A stretch of 64,000 bases of DNA. It comes from Histoplasma ohiense. Taxonomy: Eukaryota > Ascomycota > Eurotiomycetes > Onygenales > Ajellomycetaceae. Positions 47,237 to 55,797 of this stretch are shown here, in pieces (position 1 is the first letter of the stretch; the number at the start of each line of letters is the position of its first letter). The notes below the pieces were generated by a model that ran no database searches, had not been told where the DNA came from, and worked only from the letters and a program-made list of their open reading frames with translations. The stretch is taken from NCBI GenBank assembly GCA_017607445.1, contig JAEVHH010000004.1, positions 186,001 through 250,000 of the forward strand. Direction: 5' to 3'. A program made the position numbers and the translations under genes.

Positions 47237-47758
47237 CATTTATTAGTAATTAATTTACACAATCAACTTTTCTTCTGTATCTGCTTGTTTCTAACTGTTG
47301 TGATTTTGTGTAATTCTTGATGTTCTTCTGCTCTGAGCTCTGTGTTTGTGTAGTCTCTAATGATTCTTCTGTGTAGCTTCTAATGTTCTCTCACTCTGTG
47401 TTCCACACTTGTATAGTCTCTAATGATTCTTTCATGTAGTTTTCAATGATTCTCTCACTTCATACTCTGTGTTTGTGTAGTTTCTAACAATTCTTCTGTG
47501 TAGCTCTCAATGATTCTCTCATCTCACACTCTGTGTTTGTGTAGTTTCTAACAATTCTTCTGTGTAGCTCTTAACATTCTTTCACTCTGTGCTCCACTGT
47601 GAAGCAGCTTCTGATATTCTTTCACTCTGAATTTCCCTCTATAAGAACTCTCTTCATATGATCTTTTCTTCTGATTTCTTTTCTCTTTCTTTTCTTAATC
47701 AATTCATAATCTGTAATTAGAATAGTATCAAATTGTTAATCGAAGTACGCCCGTTACA
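47224..47758 (+). repeat. 3' LTR of G1-4 (535 bp)
   Basis: Preceded by purine tract 47211-47223 and followed by duplication gctag. Three CpGs survive, all in the last 22 bases (taatcgaagtacgcccg). Confidence 0.94.
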
Positions 47759-50022
47759 GCTAGAATTTAAAAATTTCAAGAAATCACATAAGAAACTATC
47801 TGAATCATACAAAGACTTCACAGATATATTTAATGAGAAAGAAACTGAAAAACTTCTCTCTCACTAAGAACTCAGTATAGATCATATAATCAAGCTTATT
47901 AAGAAGAATAGTAAGAATCTGTAATCACTCTGAGGTTTTTTCTACAGTATATCATACAACAAACTTCTCATTCTACAAAAAACATTCAACAAATTACTGA
48001 ATAAAGACTTCATTTATATTAACAACTCATTTATCACAGTATCTGTACTGTTTGCAAAGAAATCAGAAGAAAGCTTACAATTCTGCATTGATCACTGAGA
48101 ACTCAACAAGATTATATAGAAGAATCAATATTCTCTTTCACTCATCAATGAAACATTCAAATTAATAAAAAAAGTAAAATAATTTACAAAGCTTGACATC
48201 TCTACAGCTTTCTATAAGATAAGGATTAATGAAGATGATGAATGGCTAACTGCTTTTCATATATATTACAGATTATACAAATGAACAGTGACTCTTTTTG
48301 AATTAATGAATACTTCAAACACATTTCAGAAATACATTAACTGAACTCTATAAGATCTGCTCAATGAGATCATTTCAGTGTATATAAACAATATTCTAAT
48401 CTTCACTGATGAATCACTCACTGAGCACTGCAAGTATGTATGACAAATGTTTGATCATCTACAAAAAATCAGACTGTAAGTGAACATTGACAAATGCAAT
48501 TTTGAGATCAAATCTACAATCTATCTAGAATTCATCATCAAAGTTGAAAAAGATATATATATGAATTCTAAGAAGATGGAAGCAATTCTCAACTGAGAGA
48601 TATTAGTTTTAGTAAAAGAAACTAGAAGTTTTCTAGAATTCATCAACTTCTACTGAAGATTTATCAAAGACTTCTCTGATATTATACAATCACTGACAGA
48701 TCTGACTTAAAAAGACACTGTATTTCAATGAACTGATGAAGCAGACACAGTATTCACAAAGCTGAAATATATATTCACAAACACTTCAATGCTGCAATCA
48801 TTCAATTCAGATAAGTATAAAATTTTTGAGACAGATATTTCAGATTATATAGTAGATAAAGCACTGATGTAATATAATAATAAAAATATTCTATAATCTT
48901 GTGTCTTCATTTTAAAAAAGATATCACTCACTGAATGTAACTATAAGATCTATAATAAGAAACTTCTAGCAATCATACAATGTCTTGAAAAATGAAAGTC
49001 TGAACTCATGAGTATTGAGAGATTCAAAATTGTTATCAATCATAAGAATTTAGAGTACTTCACAATCATTTATAAGCTCATTCAAAGATATATATATTGA
49101 TTGTTGTTTTTTAGTCATTTTTCATTCATAATTCATTTCTGATCTGAAGTAGAGAACATTCTTGCAGATGCTCTGTCTCATCAAGAATAAAATATATCAT
49201 CTGATAACTTAAATGATAGATGGAAACACTGAAAGCATCAGTTAATCAACTCTGTGATCATAAGAAGTTCTACACAATCATATAAATCTCATATATATAT
49301 CAAACAGTTCTGAGCTCAAGAACTCTTACTCAAAGAACAATGAAAGCTAGCAGCAGAAGCAGATGAATTCTGATAATAAGTTATTAAAACTGTACAAAGC
49401 AGAGCATCTCAATTTCTCACAGATGTATACTTAAAAACAGATATCTCAGCATATTCAATCAATAATAACAACTGTTTATACTTTCAAGATAGACAATGGA
49501 TTCTCAATTCAGAATCTCTATAAATACAGATCATGTAAGAAATTCATGATTTGCTGATGACTGAGTACTCTGAATATGAAATCATATACAACATCATCAC
49601 TTAAGAATTCTACTGATCAGATATGTCAAAAGATATACACTGATTTATATACAACTGTAATCACTGTGATTCAGTAATAGTATAATATGAACATTGAAAA
49701 GAGATGCTGAAGTCTCTATCTGTTTTTAATCAAATTTGATATGATATAGCTATCAATTTTGCAGTTTTTTTGTCTGAAAGTAGAGATACTACAAACATTC
49801 TAGTCATTGTCAACTGACTCAGCAAGAGTGTAATACTACAGCTCTGTGACAAAATGAACACTGAAATAGTTGTAGATATCTTCATCAAAAGCTCATTCTA
49901 TCATATACACAGTCTGTCTTCATTCATTGTGTCAGATAGAGACAGTCAATTTGTCAGCACACTCTGAGCTCACATATGTCAATTACTAAGAATTGAATGA
50001 AAGTTATCAACAGTGTATCACT
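47759..50022 (+). pseudogene. protease linker, RT, RNase H and partial integrase of G1-3
   Basis: Continues 25461. RT about 48000-48700 (active-site region now YINN), RNase H about 48800-49150, integrase to shortly after SDRDSQF (49947). This is the most decayed pol: CAA codons have become TAA (for example near 47920 and 48870) and TGG has become TGA. It stops inside the integrase at 50022. Confidence 0.82.
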
Positions 50023-50060
50023 GAAGAGCACAAAAACAATGAAGGACTCGACTTCTTATC
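50023..50060. other. 38 bases not assignable to any element
   Basis: Lies between the truncated G1-3 and the start of the G1-6 LTR. Starts gaagagcacaaaaac and ends ttatc. It may be original target DNA or filler from the deletion that removed the end of G1-3. Confidence 0.5.
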
Positions 50061-50572
50061 TGTAATAAGCGTACTTCGATTAACGATCTAGCACTATTCT
50101 AATACAGATTACGAATTGATTAAGAAAAGAAAGAGAAAAGAAATCAGAAGAAAAGATTGTATGAAGAAGGTTCTTATAGAGGGAAATTTGAGGTGGAAGA
50201 ATATCAGAAGCCACTCCACAGTGAAGTGTGAAGCAGAAGAATGTTAAGAGCTATACAGAAGAATTGTTAGAAACTACACAAGTGCAGAGTGTGAAGTGAG
50301 AGAATCATTGAGAGCTATACAGAAGAATTGTTAGAAACTATATGAGTGCAGAGTGTGAAGCAGAAGAATCATTGAGAGCTACATAGAAGAATCATTAGAA
50401 ACTATATAAGTGCAGAGCACAGAGTGAAAGAATGTTAAAAGCTACATGAAAGAATCATTAGAGACTATATGAGTGTGGAGCACAGAGTAGAAGAACATTG
50501 AGGATTATGTGTGGTTGCAATGACAGAAGTTGATTGTGTAAGTTAATTGCTAATGAGTGCTAACCCATCACA
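50061..50572 (-). repeat. 3' LTR of G1-6 (512 bp)
   Basis: Starts tgtaataagcgtacttcg on the + strand. Four CpGs in the outer 55 bases, none further in. Purine tract at 50573-50585. Confidence 0.9.
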
Positions 50573-51331
50573 TTATCCCCCTCTACTGAGGTGAGTGAGG
50601 ACTCATAGGCATCGAGAGCAGCAGTGTTCTTCAAGATGAATGCAGATTCCCAGATTGAATGATTGTATTCTATTCATTTGATGAGATATTCACAGCAGTG
50701 GTGGTTGGTTCTATTGTCAAGAATTGCTTTGATTTCTCACTTGAGTTTGTTATTTTCTTCTACAATGACAGATGACTGCCAATCAGAGATTCTCTGGGAG
50801 GAGAATGAATTCTCAGCCATGAATTGGAGCAGGTTTGTATGAAAAACATTGTGGATGTCAGGCAGAGTGTCAAGTCAATAATTATGTGTGCCTAGCACTT
50901 TCTTCACTATATATTTGATGTGATGATAATCTAGTGTATATGAGAGATGATCTGTTTTTATGTTCTTGAGATCTAGTCAGACTTTGTCTTTTATATGATA
51001 TTGAGTTGCAGAACTTCTTCTGATATTTGTTTGATTTTTATAATTTTGCTGAGTGCTGATCATTGAAGCTTCTGCTCATTCACAGACTTTCTTCAACTTG
51101 CTCATGATATTCTCTGCTGTCTGTATAAGACTGCAGATGTACACAGTTTCTCAGAAAGTCTCAGAAAAGTTCAGAATCTCTAAGTTGTATCTGTGTAGAA
51201 GAAAGAATGAGCTTATATCTGTTGTAGCAGAATCTCAACTGTTAATTGCAATCTCAGTGTATGACAGCAGATTGCTTCAGTTGTTTTGTGTGTAATTGCA
51301 GAACTTACAGAGAATGTTCTTTACTGTTTGT
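50560..51331 (-). pseudogene. chromodomain and integrase C-terminal part of G1-6
   Basis: Aligned with 32864-33640 of G1-5, with far more TGA codons and decayed Trp in the chromodomain. Interrupted by the chimeric insertion at tctttactgtttgt. Confidence 0.8.
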
Positions 51332-51412
51332 GCCCGCGTGGCGCAGTTGGTAAGACTGTTACCCAAGGTAGCACTGTTAGATGTGCTGTAGGTTCGAATC
51401 CTGCCGCTGGCA
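51332..51412 (+). tRNA. tRNA-Leu(CAA)-like head of the chimera (probably SINE-type, not a functional tRNA)
   Basis: Perfect A-box (tggcgcagttgg) and B-box (ggttcgaatcc). Acceptor arms gcccgcg/cgctggc pair at 6 of 7 positions; T arm gtagg/cctgc has a 7-base loop; anticodon stem tgtta/tagca has loop cccaagg, giving CAA in position; a long variable region fits a class II (Leu/Ser) tRNA. Against function: no good D stem, and C instead of T before the anticodon. The first base of the acceptor is exactly the first inserted base. Confidence 0.55.
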
Positions 51413-52075
51413 AGGTCCCATTTTGGGCCACTTCTTACCCATGAAGGCCCCCGTGACCAGGGGCCAAGCCTAGTGAGGCAGTGCTGACAGGGGTGCCGCT
51501 TGGCAGTGGTGAGGGTGGTGGCCGCTGGAAGCCACGCTCATTAGTGCCATGCAGCCCCCCTGCCACTAGTGCTGATCTAAGCAAGATCCGATGATTACAG
51601 AGGGTCGAGTATAGGGTGCTTATACATACTAGCACCTGCCAAGGCCCCCGGCATCTAGGGGGCCACCCCAACAACAGGGAATGATTTTAAAAACCATCCG
51701 ATTGGCTGCCTCATCAGAGAGGTAGTAGCAAGCCAAGCAGGACACCCTGGTAGGCGCCCTATTCTCAGGGCCCACTAGTGGTCATCTAACACTATTAGTG
51801 GGTAATTTGGGTGGGGTAAGCCTATGGTTAGTCCCTTACACGGGGCAAGGCCACGACGGCCGGTTGGTAGGCCAAGGGGGCAATGGGCCGAGATCGGCAA
51901 CTGGAAGCTCTGGGCTATGGTGATGTCTAGGGTGGGCAGTGGCGCTTAACTAGGACCCCCGCTGGAAACCCCAGAACTAGTTAAAGCGGCCCGAGAGGAC
52001 GGACGCGGTGGTCGGTTGGTTATAGGGGTAAATGTAACTAGCTTAAGGTGCATCCTGCGTGGAGTAGCCACGTAG
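51332..52075 (+). ncRNA. GC-rich structured RNA segment, SINE-like (744 bp)
   Basis: Internal RNA polymerase III boxes at the 5' end, followed by about 660 bases with several strong hairpins: ggcccc/ggggcc near 51447-51466, ggccccc/gggggcc near 51642-51663, gcgtgg/ccacgt near 52057-52074. No plausible protein is seen. CpG and CC/GG pairs are intact, unlike the surroundings, which fits a segment with no second copy in the window. It may be a SINE RNA or another host small RNA captured by the LINE. Confidence 0.5.
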
Positions 52076-53789
52076 AAACATTGTTTTTGATATGGATAAA
52101 ACTGAATTAATTCACTTTTATCCAAATTTCAGAGAAAAAGATACTGAAGTTAAGCTTTTAAATCATTCAATTAAACCTAAAAACTCAGTTAGATGGCTTG
52201 GTGTTTGGTTAGATTCTCAATTGAATTTTAAGTCTCATGTGCAAATAAAAACTGCAAATGCTGAAAGAATTTTAAACAGTATATTGAGACTTTCAAATAC
52301 TGAAAGAGGTCTGACATTTCAAGCAATGAGACAATTATATATTGCCTGTGTGACCTCTGTTTCAGATTATGCAGTTCAGGTGTGGTGGAGAGGTCAAAAA
52401 CACTTTATAGAAAGATTTCAAAAACTTCAAAACTTAGCTTTAAGAAAGATCTTAGGAGTATTCAAAACTACTCCAATTAAAGCTATGGAAATTGAAGCCT
52501 CTATTTCTCCACCACAAGTGAGATTTGATAAAATCTGTATGAATTATGCTCTCAGAATTATGAAGCTATATTCACATCATTCTATTAGAAAGAGAGTTTC
52601 AAGTTCTTTTCCAAATGAATCAAATGGATTAGAATTAGATTGGGAACTTTATCTTGATTGGAATGAAACTGATTTATCTGAAAATTCAAGTTCTTTACAA
52701 AGAAGAAGAATACCATCTCAGCTATTTAGAATTTGCTCAATGGTTAAGAACTGTTTCTCTAGTTTAAATGTAGAGAGAATAGCTATTGAAAATCTCTCTC
52801 CTTGGAAGAAAAGTCTTGATAATCTTGTTGATTTAAATGTTAGTCAACTTTCAAAAGAAGATCAGACTCAAGAACATTTAAAGCTTTTGAAACAAATGAA
52901 AAATAAAGCAATTCTTATATACACTGATGGCTCAAAATGTGAGAAAACAGGCAATCTTGGAGCTGGAATAGCATATTCAGAAAATGATAAAAACTATATT
53001 CTTGATTCTTGGCAAATTGGAAAAGAGTCAGAAGTTTTTAATGCTGAATTATTTGCAATTTCAAGAGCTTTCAAATTGATTGAAATGAAGATTGAACAAT
53101 GGAAAAGATTTGAGCATATTTGAATATTCTCTGATAGTCAAGCAGGGCTTAAAAGACTTCAAAGTAATAAAATCAGCAGTGGACAGTCAATGCTAGAGCT
53201 GATTTTGAAAAGTCTTCAAAATATTCAAAGAAAAATCTCATTCAATTGTTCTATTCATCTTCACTGGGTGCCTGCTCACATGGGTATATATGGCAATGAA
53301 ATGGCTGATAGAGCTGCAAAAAAAGCAACTGAATTAGAAATCTGCTTTCAAAGAATTGTAACATAGGCTTTTATTAAGAGAAAAATAAGAGAATCATGTT
53401 TGCAAAAATGGCAAGATATCTGGCTTATGCAAAGAAAAAGTGTGCATTACTCCAGATTTGAAACAAAGCCAAAGTGGAAAACTTGTTCAATAAAGTGTAA
53501 AAAGAAACTTTTTGCTACAATAATGCAGTTAAAGCTTGGGCATGGTTACTTCAAATCATATTTAACAAAGTTTAGAGATGATTTAAGTAGTCTATGTTTA
53601 GATTGTCAGTTATATGAAAATCCAGAGCATCTTCTGTTACTTTGTGCAAAGTATTCAGAATTGAGATTGAAACTGAGAAAGAAGTTTGAATTGAAACAAT
53701 TAAATTTGAATCTGTTATTCAATACAGAAACTGGAAACAAGTTTTTAATTGAATATTTGAAAGAATCAAATATTGCTACAAGAGTTTGA
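52076..53789 (+). pseudogene. LINE ORF2 3' part in the chimera (RT end, RNase H, CCHC)
   Basis: Open from 52092 to 53123 (343 codons), with amino acids identical to LINE-2 ORF2 from about residue 743 to 1084. RNase H motifs YTDGS and NAELFA are intact; then TGA (53121-53123) replaces Trp and TAG near 53364 replaces another Trp. The last open piece (53400-53789) keeps the zinc finger CLDCQLYENPEHLLLLC. Without an endonuclease and RT core it cannot move alone. Confidence 0.9.
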
Positions 53790-53907
53790 ATGAATTGTCT
53801 GTTAAAAATATTGAGATCAGATTTTCAATTTGATTTATTTTGATTTTTCTTTTAGTCTTTCTTTTCATCTTGCTTTGAAGTCTCTCTTAAATTGCTTATG
53901 ATCAGTT

Positions 53908-54219
53908 TTAATTTGTTTTGAAAAGTTTGGTTTGTTTTTTGTTGATGTTATAGTTGTTGTCAGTGGTTTTTCTTTTCCTTATTATAATAAAGCTGTCTTT
54001 TACAATGTTTATTTCTTTTGTTTTCAAACTAAGTTGTGTTGACTTACTGACATTCTTTTGATTTTGATTTCTTTGATTGAACAGTTTGAATAGTTGGTTG
54101 ATTCTGGGCTGGAATTCTGATAATGCATGTTTTAAATTGTCTTTGTATATTAAATTATTCTTGAGTTGAAAAATCCTGAAGTGTTTCAGGTAGATGCCAT
54201 AGTCACTGACTGCATGCAT
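53908..54219 (-). CDS. antisense open frame in the LINE 3' UTR (103 codons)
   Basis: Nearly identical to 55368-55679 and related to 16703-16987. Starts MHAVSDYG a few bases inside the (AAT)n tail. Basic, K/N/Q-rich. Unknown; could be a chance frame in AT-rich DNA. Confidence 0.25.
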   Translation of the reverse strand: MHAVSDYGIYLKHFRIFQLKNNLIYKDNLKHALSEFQPRINQLFKLFNQRNQNQKNVSKSTQLSLKTKEINIVKDSFIIIRKRKTTDNNYNINKKQTKLFKTN

Positions 54220-54248
54220 CTATAATTGAAGAATAATAATAATAATAA

Positions 54249-55339
54249 TCTTTACTGTTTGTATCATTCTCTCAGTAGCTTCATCAGTCTCTGAGTGATA
54301 CACTGTTGATAACTTTCATTCAATTCTTAATAATTGATATACATGAGCTCAGAGTGCACTGATGAATTGACTGTCTCTATCTGACACAATGAATGAAGAC
54401 AGACTGTGTATACAATAGAATAAGCTTCTGATGAAGACATCTGCAACTACTTCAGTGTTCATCTTGTCATAGAATTGTAGTATTATGCTCTTGCTGAGTC
54501 AGTTGATAATAACTAGAATATTTGTAGAATCTCTGTTTTTGAGTAAGAAAACTGCAAAATCAATAGCTATATCACATCAAGTTCAGTCAGAGACAGATAG
54601 AGGCTTCAGCATTTCTTTTCAGCATTCACATCATATCATCACTGAGCTGCAGTGATCACAGTTGTGTACAAACTGATGTATATCTTTCAACATATCTGAT
54701 CAGTAGAATTCTCAGACAACAATGTTGTACATGATTTCATATTCTGAGTGTCTGATCATCAGTGAGTCATGAATTTCTTGCATGATTTGTGTTTGTAGAG
54801 ATTCTGAATCAGAGACTCATCATCTATCTCAAAAGCATAAGCAGTTGTCATCATTGATCAAATATGCTGAGATATTTGTTCTTGAGTATACATCTGCAGG
54901 GAATTGAGATGTTTTGCTTTGTACAGCTTTGATGACTTATTGTCAGAATTCATCTATCTCTGCTACTAGTCTTCATTGTTCTTCAAGTGAGAGTTCTTGA
55001 GCTTGAAACTGATTGATATGTACATGAGATTCATCTGGTTGTATAGAACTTTCTATGATTGCAGAGTTGATTAACTGATACTCTCAGTGTTTCCATCTGT
55101 CATCCAAGTCATCAGATGATATATTTTGTTCTTGATGAAACAGAGCATCTGCAAGAATGTTCTCTACTCCAGATCAATAATGAATTGTGAATGAAAAACA
55201 GCTAAGAAACAATGATCAATACATATGCCTCTCAGTAAGCTTATGAGTGATTGTGAAGTACTCTAGATTCTTATGATTGATAACAATCTTGAATCTCTCA
55301 ACACTCATGAGTTTGAATTCTCATTTTTTGAGATATTAT
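54249..55339 (-). pseudogene. integrase core to RNase H end of G1-6
   Basis: Resumes after the chimera: integrase catalytic part (SDRDSQF near 54375), zinc-binding region near 54800, RNase H end near 55200-55339. Broken by TGA. Cut by LINE-2 within tttttgagatattat. Confidence 0.8.
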
Positions 55340-55367
55340 TATTATTATTATTATTCTTCAATTATAG

Positions 55368-55679
55368 ATGCATGCAGTCAGTGACTATGGCATCTACCTG
55401 AAACACTTCAGGATTTTTCAACTCAAGAATAATTTAATATACAAAGACAATTTAAAACATGCATTATCAGAATTCCAGCCCAGAATCAAACAACTATTCA
55501 AACTGTTCAATCAAAGAAATCAAAATCAAAAGAATGTCAGTAAGTCAACACAACTTAGTTTGAAAACAAAAGAAATAGACATTGTAAAAGACAGCTTTAT
55601 TATAACAAGGAAAAGAAAAACCACTGACAACAACTATAACATCAACAAAAAACAAACCAAACTTTTCAAAACAAATTAA
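55368..55679 (+). CDS. antisense open frame in LINE-2 3' UTR (103 codons)
   Basis: ATG immediately inside the LINE tail, reading MHAVSDYG. Contains YLKHFRIFQLKN and EFQPRIKQLFKLFN, shared with the other two LINE copies. No recognised domain. Weak support: three copies keep it open, but two of them are almost the same sequence. Confidence 0.27.
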   Translation: MHAVSDYGIYLKHFRIFQLKNNLIYKDNLKHALSEFQPRIKQLFKLFNQRNQNQKNVSKSTQLSLKTKEIDIVKDSFIITRKRKTTDNNYNINKKQTKLFKTN

Positions 55680-55797
55680 AACTGATCATAAACAATTTAA
55701 GAGAGACTTCAAAGCAAGATGAAAAGAAAGACTAAAAGAAAAATCAAAATAAATCAAATTGAAAATCTGATCTCAATATTTTTAACAGACAATTCAT

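Larger units (their letters stand above)
25462..47758 (+). mobile_element. G1-4: G1 element carrying three nested insertions
   Basis: 535-bp LTRs at 25462-25996 and 47224-47758 with duplication gctag. Its own sequence is 25462-28686, 32031-32405, 38356-38879 and 46346-47758. The gaps are G1b-2, G1-5 and G2-2, each with its own perfect 5-bp duplication. An internal deletion near 27170 removed the Gag zinc knuckle and the protease core. Confidence 0.95.
17391..50022 (+). mobile_element. G1-3: old G1 element, truncated, host of two nested insertions
   Basis: 5' LTR 17391-17840, then gag (18196-18993), gag/protease (24671-25461) and protease-to-integrase (47759-50022), separated by G1b-1 and G1-4. 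Homology stops inside the integrase at 50022; no 3' LTR follows. It is the outermost and most decayed G1 copy: beside TGA it has TAA at former CAA codons, and the gag start is ATA. Confidence 0.88.
51332..54248 (+). mobile_element. chimeric retroelement: tRNA-headed GC-rich RNA fused to the LINE 3' part
   Basis: A single insertion bounded by the 14-base duplication tctttactgtttgt (51318-51331 and 54249-54262). Bases 51332-52075 are GC-rich, CpG-rich and unlike anything else in the window. From 52076 the sequence is the last 2.17 kb of the LINE, ending in an (AAT)n tail. One duplication for the whole unit means the junction formed before or during insertion, most simply by template switching of the LINE reverse transcriptase. 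Similar chimeras (MINE in Magnaporthe; U6/5S/tRNA-LINE fusions) are known. Confidence 0.9.

Noticed and set aside
51332..51412. A functional nuclear tRNA-Leu gene
   Set aside because: The D arm does not fold, base 33 is C and one acceptor pair is mismatched; it is the head of a retro-inserted chimera.
51435..51674. 79-codon frame on the minus strand of the GC-rich chimera segment
   Set aside because: Low-complexity translation of G/C hairpin sequence; no homolog or second copy to support it.
54232..54249. (AAT)n runs as independent microsatellites (also 8289-8306, 17000-17013, 55340-55357)
   Set aside because: Each is at the 3' end of a LINE copy and is its tail.
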